A stretch of DNA of 52,859 nucleotides from Gilliamella bombi (GTDB taxonomy: Bacteria; Pseudomonadota; Gammaproteobacteria; Enterobacterales; Orbaceae). The DNA is taken from positions 1 to 52,859 of the forward strand of contig NZ_FMWS01000055.1 in assembly GCF_900103255.1 (NCBI RefSeq). The letters are read 5' to 3'. Shown piece after piece: positions 17,765-27,070 of this stretch. Under the pieces are notes generated by a model. That model was not told the origin of the DNA. It made no database searches and saw only the letters and a program-made list of their open reading frames with translations. Position numbers and translations under genes: made by a program. How positions within the stretch are numbered: the stretch's first letter is position 1; the number at the start of each line of letters is the position of its first letter.

Positions 17765-18823
17765 ATGCAGTATAAATTAGGTGAGCTATTTTGTGGTCCA
17801 GGTGGATTAGCTTATGGGGCAATAAATGCAAGTAGTTTAGACGAAAAACTTACTATAGTTCATGAATGGGCAAATGATTATGACAGAGATACTTGTGCTA
17901 CCTATGCTCACAATATTTGTGATGGTAAAAGTAAGTCGGTATTTCATGAAGATATAAGAAAGTTAAATATGGAAAATTTAACACCTATTGATGCATTAGC
18001 ATTTGGTTTTCCGTGTAATGACTATAGTATTGTAGGAGAACAAAAGGGGATTGATGGAGTCTATGGACCTTTGTATTCCTATGGAGTTAAAGCATTAAAA
18101 CATTTTCAACCTGATTGGTTTTTGGCTGAAAATGTAGGTGGTCTAAGAAATGCAAATGATGGAAAAGCTTTTACGCAGATTTTATCTGAATTAAAAGATG
18201 CTGGTTATGTAGTTGTTCCACATTTATATAAATTTGAAGAATATGGCATTCCCCAAGCTAGACATCGAATAATTATTGTTGGAATTAGGTTGGATTTAAG
18301 TAAAACCATATCTTTCAGAGTACCATCCCCTCGTCCTTATTTAAAAGTAGATAATACTTGTAAAAATGCTATAGAAACCCCCCCAATTCCTACTGATGCA
18401 TTTAACAATGAAATGACAAAGCAGTCTAAAGTTGTTGTTGAAAGATTGAAACATATTTTACCTGGACAAAATGCTTTTACAGCAGATTTACCGAAAGCAT
18501 TGCAATTGAATGTTAAAGGGGCTAGGATGAGCCAGATTTATAAAAGACTTGATCCTTCCAAACCTGCATACACTGTTACAGGTAGTGGTGGTGGAGGTAC
18601 TCATATATATCATTGGGAAGAGCCACGGGCTTTGACAAATAGGGAACGAGCAAGATTACAAACATTTCCTGATTCTTATGAATTTTTAGGTTCCAAAGAA
18701 AGTGTGCGAAAACAAATTGGTATGGCTGTTCCTTGTCAAGGCGCAAAAATAATATTTGATGCTATTTTGAATAGTTTTGCTAAAATTGATTATGATTCTG
18801 TTGAACCTAATATAAGTGAATAG
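17765..18823 (+). CDS. DNA (cytosine-5) methyltransferase
   Basis: The 352-residue enzyme would methylate C5 of cytosine using S-adenosylmethionine. Ordered motifs are LGELFCGPGGLAYGA (motif I, residues 4-18), GFPCNDYS (motif IV with catalytic Cys, here PCN rather than the usual PCQ), AENVGGL (VI), QARHRIIIVGIR (VIII) and RERARLQTFPDSYEF (IX). It starts the R-M operon and ends 4 bp before the PLD nuclease gene. It is probably the protecting enzyme for that nuclease. The target sequence cannot be read from the gene. Confidence 0.95.
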   Translation: MQYKLGELFCGPGGLAYGAINASSLDEKLTIVHEWANDYDRDTCATYAHNICDGKSKSVFHEDIRKLNMENLTPIDALAFGFPCNDYSIVGEQKGIDGVYGPLYSYGVKALKHFQPDWFLAENVGGLRNANDGKAFTQILSELKDAGYVVVPHLYKFEEYGIPQARHRIIIVGIRLDLSKTISFRVPSPRPYLKVDNTCKNAIETPPIPTDAFNNEMTKQSKVVVERLKHILPGQNAFTADLPKALQLNVKGARMSQIYKRLDPSKPAYTVTGSGGGGTHIYHWEEPRALTNRERARLQTFPDSYEFLGSKESVRKQIGMAVPCQGAKIIFDAILNSFAKIDYDSVEPNISE

Positions 18824-18827
18824 GTAA

Positions 18828-19787
18828 ATGTTTAATCAGGATTTAATTAATAGGATATTGATAGAGCCAATTCGTAAAGGAGCCAATAGGTTATTAATAG
18901 TTTCAGGCTACGCTTCTCATACGATGGCATCTTGGCATTTAAAAAGAATTAAAGAATTAGGTTTACCAACAATTGATATAGAATTGATTGTTGGTATGGC
19001 CTTATATGATGGATTAAAAGAAGATATTCATCAAGGTTTCAAAGATATTCATGAAAATAATGATGATATCTATTCTAATTTTCAATGTCAGTACATAATT
19101 GAACACGCTCCCGTTCACAGTAAAATTTATATTTGGCTAGATAATGATTTACCAATAGAAGCATATACAGGGTCAGCTAATTATTCTCAAGCAGGTTTCA
19201 GTTTAGGGAGAAGAGAATATATGACACCTTGTGAGCCTTATCTGGCTTTTCAATATTATAATGGTTTGATTTGTGATGTGATGTTTTGTAATCATAATGA
19301 AATCGAAGATTATATTATGTTAAGAGCATCTCATCCTGTTTTAGAGAATGAAATCGAAAATTCAGCTATTATTTTTGATGACAGCATTGAAAATGTAACC
19401 CTTTCTCTCTTGGACTCAAAAACTGGTGAAACACACAGGCATTCTGGCCTAAATTGGGGACAAAGAAATGGTAGAGAGCCAAACCAAGCTTACATTCCTG
19501 TTCCTTCAAGAATAGCAAGATCTGGATTTTTTCCCCTAGAAAAAAGACATTTTTCAGTTTTAACTGATGATCATAAAAATTTGGTTTTAAGAGTCCAGCA
19601 ACAAGGTGATAAAGCGATAACAACACCAATGAACAATTCGTTGATAGGAGAATACTTTAGAAATCGTCTAGGCCTTAACAATGGACAGTTCGTAACCAGA
19701 CAACACTTAGAAGATTATGGAAGAACGGATGTAACTTTTTATAAATTAGATGAAGAACAATTTTATATGGATTTTTCACCGCATTAA
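18828..19787 (+). CDS. NgoFVII-family restriction endonuclease (PLD fold)
   Basis: The 319-residue protein resembles the NgoFVII restriction family, which cuts DNA with a phospholipase-D-type site. The motif HSKIYIWLDNDLPIEAYTGS is followed by ANYSQAG, giving the HxK...GSxN pattern near residues 95-120. The C-terminal region (WGQRNGREPNQAYIPVPSRI) is typical of the family and likely binds DNA. The 4-bp gap after the C5 methyltransferase shows they are co-expressed. A broken duplicate of its C-terminal part lies at 21480-21840. Confidence 0.88.
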   Translation: MFNQDLINRILIEPIRKGANRLLIVSGYASHTMASWHLKRIKELGLPTIDIELIVGMALYDGLKEDIHQGFKDIHENNDDIYSNFQCQYIIEHAPVHSKIYIWLDNDLPIEAYTGSANYSQAGFSLGRREYMTPCEPYLAFQYYNGLICDVMFCNHNEIEDYIMLRASHPVLENEIENSAIIFDDSIENVTLSLLDSKTGETHRHSGLNWGQRNGREPNQAYIPVPSRIARSGFFPLEKRHFSVLTDDHKNLVLRVQQQGDKAITTPMNNSLIGEYFRNRLGLNNGQFVTRQHLEDYGRTDVTFYKLDEEQFYMDFSPH

Positions 19788-19813
19788 TAATCAAATTTGA
19801 CGGAGAAATATAA

Positions 19814-21361
19814 GTGCTAAATTATTGGTGGGTAACACGACCTAAAAGACGTTTGAATTCAGTTCCAGAAGTATTGGCAACTTTTTCTGATATTTCATTA
19901 AATCAAGAATGGATTGGACAACGAGAAATTCATATGTCATTAGAAGACGCCCTCGAAGAAGCTGGATTAAAACGTACTGGAGATCGGCGAGATCAAACAG
20001 GTGGTGGAGGTAGAACCTATAAAGCTTGGTTAGTAAGTTTAGGTTTAATTTTTGTACAAGAAAATACTAAAAAAATAAAATTAACCTTAGCTGGGGAAGC
20101 AATAATGAATGGTGATTCTCCAGTTGAAGTATTAAAAAATCAAATTATCAAATACCAGTTCCCTTCTTCTTATTCATTAAGTAGCGGAGTAAATGTTTCG
20201 GTTCGTTTTAAAATAAGACCTTTCAAGTTTTTGTTAAAATTATTATCAGATTCTAGAATTGAAAGTTTATCAGAAGAGGAAATTGCAAAAATTGTCGTTG
20301 TTGAAGCAGAAAATGAAAGTGCTAAATGTTTTGAATATATTGTTCAGCAAATAATTAAATTTAGAAATGATGGTGATGCAATTTTAGCTAAAAATTTTTT
20401 TGAAAAATATTCTTCAAGCCGAGGCTCAAAAAATAGTTTTGATCACCTATTAGACATTGCTAACACTATAATTAACTGGTTGGAATATACTCAATTAGTC
20501 AAAAGGGATACTGAAGACCATAGGGTAAGAATTATTGAGGATAAAATAGATGAGATTAATCAACTGTTGTCTGATTCTCCATTCATTGACCGTCCTGAAC
20601 AACATGAATATTTTCAAAGAAAATTTGGTGTGGATCCAAAACATCGAAAAGATACACGTAATTTGTTAAATATACATGGAATTTCAACGAGAGTTATTGC
20701 AATTAATAAAATCAAACAGGCATTTATTACTGAATCAGTAAAAATGCCAATAAGTAAAATTACTAGTACTCTCATAGACAAAATTTGTGAAAAAACAGGA
20801 TTTTTACCTGATCTAGTCGAAGATTGCCTACAAGAATTATATCCACAAGGAGCTATTGGTGCTTTTTTGTCAGAATATTTTGAAATGGCTTTCAAAGGTA
20901 GAGAGCAAGCCACTGATTTTGAATTAGCAACGGTAGATTTATTTCAAAATGTTTTTGGTTTTACAGCTAGGCATGTAGGACCAAAAGGTTTGACACCTGA
21001 TGTGTTATTACTTTCTGATGATGAAGGTTATTCGGCTATTTTAGATAATAAAGCATATAGTAAATATAGTATAACTAATGATCATCATAACAGGATGGTC
21101 TATAATTATATTGGTCAGCTTAACAATTATTATAATGGTACTTATCCACTTAGCTTCTTTTCTTATATAGCCGGGGGATTTGGCTCCAATATAAATATAC
21201 AACTAAATAGAGTTGTTAACGAAACCGGTATTAATGGAAGTGCTATTAATATATCTACAATGATAAATCTAGTTTATGAGCATACAAGTAATCCTTATAC
21301 ACAACAACGAATTAGAGATATATTTAGTCTTAATAGAAGAGTATTACAAGCTGATTTATGA
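19814..21361 (+). CDS. AlwI-family type II restriction endonuclease
   Basis: The 515-residue protein starts LNYWWVTRPKRRLNSVPEVL, the signature opening of AlwI-type enzymes, whose prototype recognises GGATC. A PD-(D/E)xK-like site is visible in the C-terminal third: TPDVLLL, then YSAILDNKAY (about residues 396-416). The start is GTG at 19814, with CGGAGA eight bases upstream. It lies 26 bp after the PLD nuclease. Cognate protection for an AlwI-like enzyme would be adenine methylation, which could come from the methyltransferase at 21931-23091. That pairing is inferred. Confidence 0.85.
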   Translation: MLNYWWVTRPKRRLNSVPEVLATFSDISLNQEWIGQREIHMSLEDALEEAGLKRTGDRRDQTGGGGRTYKAWLVSLGLIFVQENTKKIKLTLAGEAIMNGDSPVEVLKNQIIKYQFPSSYSLSSGVNVSVRFKIRPFKFLLKLLSDSRIESLSEEEIAKIVVVEAENESAKCFEYIVQQIIKFRNDGDAILAKNFFEKYSSSRGSKNSFDHLLDIANTIINWLEYTQLVKRDTEDHRVRIIEDKIDEINQLLSDSPFIDRPEQHEYFQRKFGVDPKHRKDTRNLLNIHGISTRVIAINKIKQAFITESVKMPISKITSTLIDKICEKTGFLPDLVEDCLQELYPQGAIGAFLSEYFEMAFKGREQATDFELATVDLFQNVFGFTARHVGPKGLTPDVLLLSDDEGYSAILDNKAYSKYSITNDHHNRMVYNYIGQLNNYYNGTYPLSFFSYIAGGFGSNINIQLNRVVNETGINGSAINISTMINLVYEHTSNPYTQQRIRDIFSLNRRVLQADL

Positions 21362-21479
21362 GTTAGTTTATTATTTTATCTTTTATTTTTATAAATATTT
21401 TATAAATTATTATAACATTGTTTTTTTAGTTTTTTTAATAAATGATTATTGGTAGCATGTATTTTTAGAGGGAATAATT

Positions 21480-21840
21480 GTGTCAATTATAGGCACCATA
21501 AATTTATCTCTATTGAGCTCAAAAACCGGGAAAACACATTTAAGTTTTGTTTTAAATTGGTGACATAGAAAAATAGAGGACCAAACCAAGCTTACATTCT
21601 TGTACCTGTAAACATAGTAAGAACTAGTTTTTCCCCATCAAGTGATGAGCTTTTTGAAATATCATATGATGATAGAAAACGCCTAATATTGCGTTTAGAA
21701 CAAGACAACGTTAAATTACTGTACAAGAAAATAGTTCAATTCTAGGTAAATACTTTGGAAACCACTAGGCCTAAACAATGGGCAATTCGTAACTAGACAA
21801 TACTTATCAAAACTAGAGATAGTAAATTTCATTAGATTTT
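21480..21840 (+). pseudogene. Broken second copy of the NgoFVII-family C-terminal region
   Basis: Across several frames the sequence reads TINLSLLSSKTGKTH, RKIEDQTKLTF, ILGKYFGN and LGLNNGQFVTRQYLSK-like segments. These parallel residues 188-305 of the intact nuclease (NVTLSLLDSKTGETH through LGLNNGQFVTRQHLED). Frameshifts and stops are scattered throughout. It indicates an earlier tandem copy or an allele replaced by recombination. Confidence 0.88.
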
Positions 21841-21930
21841 TCTAGGCTTTGAAATTAATTGTTGTCTTGCTGTTTATTTAAAAATGAATGGGATGTCCTA
21901 CTGTCAATAAATAATATTTAAAATAAGATA

Positions 21931-23091
21931 TCATCCTTGCATTTTTATAAATTTAAAAGAAACATTTTTATCCCAGTTGGGATGATATGATGTTTTTTGT
22001 AATAATAATTTCCCTGCTCTATTTATTCTTTCTTTACCTATATCACTGATATATTTAAATCTATTTTTAAATTTTTTGTTCTTAAAATTGCAATGCTCTG
22101 GTGATTGAATCATTATAAATTTTCTATTTCCACCATCTTCCGAATTCAATTCCAATGTAGCATGTGCAGTGGTTGCTGAACCAGCAAAAAAATCGAGAAT
22201 AATATCATTATGTTTTGATGCTATCTGTAATATTTTTTTTATTAATGAAACAGGTTTTGGTGTATCAAAAACTAGTTCATTGTTAAATAAAGATGTTATT
22301 TCTTTATTAGCCTGTTGTGTGTGACCGACTTCATCGTATGACCAAAACGTTGTGGGTAGTACTCCTTGTTTAACCTCATTCAAATATCTTTTTAATTGTG
22401 GTGCACCAGTACCTTTTTGACCAAAATAAATTCGATTTTCTTGAAGCCATTTATTCATTGTTTCTTTAGATGCTCTCCAACTATTTCCATTTGGAGGATA
22501 ATACTCTTTACCAGTATTAGGATTAACAATTGGATATACCCTACTAAGAGAAAATTTTTTTACTAATAAATTATCTTGTCGCCAAACACCTTTACCATCG
22601 CCATCATCGTTTTTATAAGGTTTATTAAGATTTTCATTCCTAGGCAATAAGTTGATTCTGAAATTACTTGTTTTTTGATAAACAATAATATATTCATGAA
22701 CAGTGGACATCGTATAAGAATCATTGGATTGAGAATATTTTTTTTGCCAAATAATGTTAGCTATAAAATTTTCTTTGCCAAAAATGTTATCGCAAATTAA
22801 ACGTAAATTAACTAATTCATTATCATCAATACTAATAAATATTGCTCCATCTTCAGCTAATAAACTTTTGGCTAACTCTAATCTTGGTGACATCATCTCA
22901 GACCATGTGAATCCTTTATAATCAGAAAAACAATCATTATATACATAAGAATTGCCAGTATTATAAGGAGGATCTATATAGATTAAATTGATTCTATTTT
23001 TATACTTATCAATCAAATGTTCTAATGCAAACAAATTATCACTTTCTATATATAAATGATCTTGATTTATTAATTTGTTAATTTTTTTCAT
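21931..23091 (-). CDS. DNA adenine-N6 methyltransferase (type II/III, beta class)
   Basis: The 386-residue enzyme has motif IV (IDPPYNTGN, residues 39-47) before motif I (LDFFAGSATTAHA, about residues 294-306), the beta-class order. YKGFTWSEMMSPRLELAKSL and GAIFISIDDNE are typical of Mod-like methylases. It is shorter than type III Mod subunits and no Res gene is present, so a type II role is likely. It faces the R-M operon, with the broken nuclease copy between them. It is a plausible partner of the AlwI-family nuclease. Confidence 0.9.
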   Translation of the reverse strand: MKKINKLINQDHLYIESDNLFALEHLIDKYKNRINLIYIDPPYNTGNSYVYNDCFSDYKGFTWSEMMSPRLELAKSLLAEDGAIFISIDDNELVNLRLICDNIFGKENFIANIIWQKKYSQSNDSYTMSTVHEYIIVYQKTSNFRINLLPRNENLNKPYKNDDGDGKGVWRQDNLLVKKFSLSRVYPIVNPNTGKEYYPPNGNSWRASKETMNKWLQENRIYFGQKGTGAPQLKRYLNEVKQGVLPTTFWSYDEVGHTQQANKEITSLFNNELVFDTPKPVSLIKKILQIASKHNDIILDFFAGSATTAHATLELNSEDGGNRKFIMIQSPEHCNFKNKKFKNRFKYISDIGKERINRAGKLLLQKTSYHPNWDKNVSFKFIKMQG

Positions 23092-23285
23092 ATATAATTA
23101 TCAAGTTATTAATGCAAAGCAGGTATATAACTATAATTTAATTTTTACACTCAAACCTCCAAAATAATTGAATATAACATTAAAAGCAAGCGAACTTTTG
23201 ACAAAGAAAGATATACATTTTATGTTTATATTATCAAAACTTAAAAATGACCTTTCCCAGGATATAAATAACATAAGGAATGTTT

Positions 23286-23552
23286 ATGAATAAAAATTAT
23301 AAACTCCTTTTCCTTCTCATTAACCGATTATAAAAATTTATACTGTAAGCCAAGGTTGAACCTAATTTTTTTGCAATTGGTTCTCATAGTTTATATGAAA
23401 ATTCTATTTCAAATTTGATGACACTATTTATTGAGCAGAATCCTCATATTCATCCATTCCTGACATGAGCTTTATTATCGCTTTTAGAGTTTCCTGAAAT
23501 AAATTGTGTTTATCTCAGTGAGCTATCAGTAAAAAAAGATGATGACAGATAA
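23286..23552 (+). pseudogene. Single-frame gene remnant with three internal stops
   Basis: Behind AAGGAATG, ATG 23286 opens an 89-codon frame reading MNKNYKLLFLLINRL, stop, KFIL, stop, AKVEPNFFAIGSHSLYENSI and SNLMTLFIEQNPHIHPFLT, stop, then ALLSLLEFPEINCVYLSELS. The reading frame is kept through the stops, so decay is by point mutation and recent. No family is recognised. Confidence 0.5.
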
Positions 23553-23568
23553 AGAGATTAAGTTCCTA

Positions 23569-23592
23569 CGGATACAACTTCGGATACATTCC
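23569..23592 (+). repeat. GGATACA doublet at the right end of element B
   Basis: CGGATACAACTTCGGATACA lies 72 bp before att copy 3, at the same distance as in element A. The intervening DNA (CCTCAA, CTTTAAGCAGTATGTTCGA) also parallels 16703-16760. Candidate integrase arm site. Confidence 0.65.
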
Positions 23593-23640
23593 TCAACCTC
23601 AATTCCTCCAACTCAATAATACCAATGCTTTAAGCAGTAT

Positions 23641-23753
23641 GTTCGATTCCGCGTCCGGGCACCAATCACCAAATTCTAAGACCTGCTTCTAGCAGGTTTT
23701 TTTATGCCTAAAGCCTTTTCAAATAAGCCTTTCACCTTGTTTCACTACTCAAC
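23641..23753 (+). repeat. Attachment-site copy 3 (attR, chromosomal end)
   Basis: It matches 3233-3345 with one mismatch, including the tRNA 3-prime end with CCA and the terminator. After it the chromosomal dpp region begins. Its near-identity to copy 1 indicates that the outer boundary is recent or kept homogeneous. Confidence 0.93.
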
Positions 23754-24279
23754 AGTGTTCAACTAAAATTAAGCTAAATCCAGTAATAAGTTAATTTTAC
23801 ATCATTAATTTAATGATTATTTTACTTACACTGACTATAATACATTCTATAAAAATCAATTAGTAAGTGATAAGTTATATAATAAATCTAGAACTAGATA
23901 TAAATTAAGAACTACGAAAATAAAATATACCTGTTCTTTTTTAATATGAATTTGTAAATTAAAAATGGCACTATTTTTGCTTATTTTATCTGTTACATAG
24001 TACTTAACTGTCGTTATATTGTTGTTAAAAGTTATTTTTAATCTAAAATGGAATTTTATTGTAACTTTTATGCTATATCGCAATTTTAATTATAGTACGC
24101 TTTGCACTGTATATGTGCAAAAAATAAAAAATATGAATTTAAACCAAATAAAAGTTAATTAATATAAAAATTAGAACGTTTTACTAAATCTATATTTAAA
24201 AAATATTAAAAATACGACATTCTTACCTGTGTTTAAATGTTACAAAATCGGTTTACAGTTAAATAATTGGAGTGGTTTT
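23754..24279. other. AT-rich region upstream of dppA
   Basis: About 525 bp. A 75-codon minus-strand frame is present but has no RBS or recognisable protein. The dpp promoter and an untranslated leader are expected here; no confident promoter or operator can be picked. Confidence 0.4.
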
Positions 24280-25893
24280 ATGAGTAATCTAAGGAAATAT
24301 AAACGTAAATTCTTATTGAGTGCAGGACTAATAACAATGCTTGCGAGTGCACAACTTCATGCTGCAGGAACGTTAGTTTATTGTGCAGAAGCTTCACCTG
24401 AAATATTTAATCCACAGTTAGCAACAAGTGGTATTTCAATGGATGCGAGTGCAGTTCCTGTTTATAATCGTTTGGTAGAATTTAAATTAGGTACTACCGA
24501 AATTGAACCTTCTTTAGCCAAATCTTGGGATATCAGCCAAGATGGTTTAACCTATACTTTTCATTTACGCGATGATGTTAAGTGGCATAGCAATAAAGAA
24601 TTCAAACCAACACGAAACCTAAATGCTGATGATGTTATTTTTACATTTATGCGACAAAAAGATAAAAATCATCCTTATAACAAAGTTTCTGGTGGACAAT
24701 ATGAATACTTTGAAAGTATGGGATTCCCAGATTTAATCAAAGAAATTAAAAAGATTGATGACCATACTGTTGTATTTGAATTAAACCATCCAGAAGCCCC
24801 TTTTTTAGCAGATTTAGCAATGTCATTTGCATCAATTTTATCAGCTGAATATGCTGATGCTATGCTTAAGAAAAACACACCAGAAAAATTAGACTTAGTT
24901 CCTGTTGGTACGGGCCCATTTACTTTTGTACAATACCAAAAAGACTCCAGAATTCTTTATAAAGCAAATCCCGATTATTTTGGTCCAAAAGCCAAACTTG
25001 ATCGCTTAGTGTTTTCTATTACACCAGATGCCGCAATTCGTTATGCTAAGTTACAAAAAGGCGAGTGTCATGCTATGCCATACCCAAATGTAGCCGATGT
25101 TGAACGAATGAAATCAGACAAAAATATTGTTGTTAAAGAAATGGCTGGCGTTAACATTGGCTATTTAGCCTACAATATGGATAAGCCGCCACTTGATAAA
25201 TTGCAAGTTCGTCAAGCATTAAATATGGCCGTGAACAAAGATGCGATTATAAAAGCTGTTTTTCAAGGTGCAGCTGAACCAGCTAAAAACTTTATTCCTC
25301 CATCAATGTGGAGTTATAACGATGAAGTGAAAGATTATCCTTATGATCCAGCGCAAGCAAAAGAGTTATTAAAATCAGCGGGATTAGAGAACGGGTTTAC
25401 TATCAATTTATGGGCAATGCCAGTACAACGCCCATATAACCCAAATGCACGCCGTATGGCCGAAATGATTCAAGCGGATTGGGCTAAAATTGGCGTAACA
25501 GCTAAAATTGTGAGTTATGAATGGGGAGAATATCTATCTCGTATTCGTGATGGTGAACATGATGCTGTATTAATGGGCTGGACTGGAGATAATGGCGACC
25601 CTGATAACTTTTATTCTGTCTTGATGAGCTGTGATGCGGTTAAAGCAGGTTCAAACTATTCACGCTGGTGTTACAAACCATTTGATGATTTATTGCAACA
25701 AGCGCGTATTGAGTCAAATCACGAAAAAAGAGTTGAGCTATATAAACAAGCACAAGTTGAAATGCATAATCAAGCACCTGCATTGATGATTGCGCATTCA
25801 ATGGTTTATATGCCATTACGCAAAGAAGTTAAAGGCTATATTATAGCGCCTCTGTCATTACATGACTTTAACCAAGTTACGCTTGAAAAATAG
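24280..25893 (+). CDS. dppA: Dipeptide ABC transporter periplasmic binding protein DppA
   Basis: This 537-residue solute-binding protein (SBP_bac_5 family) captures peptides in the periplasm for the DppBCDF transporter. A signal peptide is visible (LLSAGLITMLASAQLHAAG), followed by TLVYCAEASPEIFNPQLATSG, close to E. coli DppA. Start ATG 24280 has GGAG eight bases upstream; a GTG 51 bp earlier has none. Length matches the E. coli protein (535). It heads the operon; a strong hairpin follows the stop. Confidence 0.95.
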   Translation: MSNLRKYKRKFLLSAGLITMLASAQLHAAGTLVYCAEASPEIFNPQLATSGISMDASAVPVYNRLVEFKLGTTEIEPSLAKSWDISQDGLTYTFHLRDDVKWHSNKEFKPTRNLNADDVIFTFMRQKDKNHPYNKVSGGQYEYFESMGFPDLIKEIKKIDDHTVVFELNHPEAPFLADLAMSFASILSAEYADAMLKKNTPEKLDLVPVGTGPFTFVQYQKDSRILYKANPDYFGPKAKLDRLVFSITPDAAIRYAKLQKGECHAMPYPNVADVERMKSDKNIVVKEMAGVNIGYLAYNMDKPPLDKLQVRQALNMAVNKDAIIKAVFQGAAEPAKNFIPPSMWSYNDEVKDYPYDPAQAKELLKSAGLENGFTINLWAMPVQRPYNPNARRMAEMIQADWAKIGVTAKIVSYEWGEYLSRIRDGEHDAVLMGWTGDNGDPDNFYSVLMSCDAVKAGSNYSRWCYKPFDDLLQQARIESNHEKRVELYKQAQVEMHNQAPALMIAHSMVYMPLRKEVKGYIIAPLSLHDFNQVTLEK

Positions 25894-25902
25894 TATTCCT
25901 AA

Positions 25903-25930
25903 CGATTAACCACCTAGGTGTGGTTAATCG
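25903..25930 (+). promoter_or_regulatory. Intercistronic hairpin after dppA
   Basis: CGATTAACCA and TGGTTAATCG form a perfect 10-bp stem with an inner palindrome CACCTAGGTG. No U run follows. Such hairpins behind binding-protein genes commonly protect the upstream message and lower expression of the membrane genes, which would raise DppA over DppBCDF. Confidence 0.65.
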
Positions 25931-26039
25931 CTACGTTGGGTTTTGCTAAATTTAGAGCTATAAGTCTATTTTTTAATAACAATAAAATTTTATCTATTTT
26001 ATAAACGATAGTTTAAAAGCAATATTTAAGAGCTACTAC

Positions 26040-27056
26040 ATGTTTCAATTTATTCTAAAGCGGTTAGGTGTACTTATTCCAACGTTTATTTGTATCACAC
26101 TGCTTACTTTTATTTTTGTTCACCTTATTCCGGGTGATCCCATTATGGTGCTTGCAGGAGAGCGAGGTTTAACCCCTGAACGCCATGCTGAATTAATGAC
26201 TCAACTGGGTTTAGATAAACCACTGTATCAACAATATTTTCAATATATTATAAACATGCTTCATGGCGATTTAGGAACCTCTTTTAAAAGCCAAATTCCA
26301 GTATGGGATGAATTTGTACCCCGATTTAAAGCAACGTTTGAACTTGGATTTTGTGCAATGTTGTTTGCTGTTAGTTTTGGAATCCCAATCGGTGTTCTTG
26401 CCGCAGTGAAACGTGGTTCAATATTTGATCACACAGCAATAGGACTATCTTTAACAGGTTACTCCATGCCAATTTTTTGGTGGGGGATGATGCTGATAAT
26501 GTTAGTCTCAGTACACTTAAATTTAACCCCAGTATCTGGTCGTGTTAGTGATATGCTTTTCTTAGATGAAAGTAATCCTTTAACCGGATTGATGTTAATA
26601 GATACTTTATTATGGGGTGAAACAGAAGATTTTATCGATGCAGTTACTCACTTAATTTTACCTGCAATTGTGTTAGGAACCATTCCATTAGCAGTAATTG
26701 TCCGCATGACTCGTTCTTCTATGTTAGAAGTATTGAGTGAAGATTATATTCGAACAGCACGAGCTAAAGGCGTTAGTAGAATGCGAATCGTCCTTGTTCA
26801 TGCATTGCGTAATGCAATGATCCCTGTTGTAACCGTTATCGGCTTACAAGTTGGTACAATGCTTGCCGGCGCCATATTGACCGAAACTGTCTTTTCATGG
26901 CCAGGAATTGGTCGTTGGTTAATTGAAGCGCTACAGCGTCGAGATTACCCCGTTGTACAAAGTGGCGTTTTAATTGTTGCGGTCATAATTATTTTAGTGA
27001 ATTTATTAGTTGATATGTTGTACGGGGTTATTAACCCACGTATTAGACATAAATAA
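26040..27056 (+). CDS. dppB: Dipeptide ABC transporter permease DppB
   Basis: This 338-residue inner-membrane permease has about six spans. The family opening is FILKRLGVLIPTFICITLLTF, and the EAA loop near residues 230-250 (SEDYIRTARAKGVSRMRIVL) contacts the ATPases. E. coli DppB is 339 residues. It pairs with DppC to form the channel. Confidence 0.95.
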   Translation: MFQFILKRLGVLIPTFICITLLTFIFVHLIPGDPIMVLAGERGLTPERHAELMTQLGLDKPLYQQYFQYIINMLHGDLGTSFKSQIPVWDEFVPRFKATFELGFCAMLFAVSFGIPIGVLAAVKRGSIFDHTAIGLSLTGYSMPIFWWGMMLIMLVSVHLNLTPVSGRVSDMLFLDESNPLTGLMLIDTLLWGETEDFIDAVTHLILPAIVLGTIPLAVIVRMTRSSMLEVLSEDYIRTARAKGVSRMRIVLVHALRNAMIPVVTVIGLQVGTMLAGAILTETVFSWPGIGRWLIEALQRRDYPVVQSGVLIVAVIIILVNLLVDMLYGVINPRIRHK

Positions 27057-27070
27057 GAGTGTTTTTACAG

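Noticed and set aside
23856..24083. 75-codon minus-strand frame before dppA
   Set aside because: Low-complexity AT-rich translation without RBS or homology signal.
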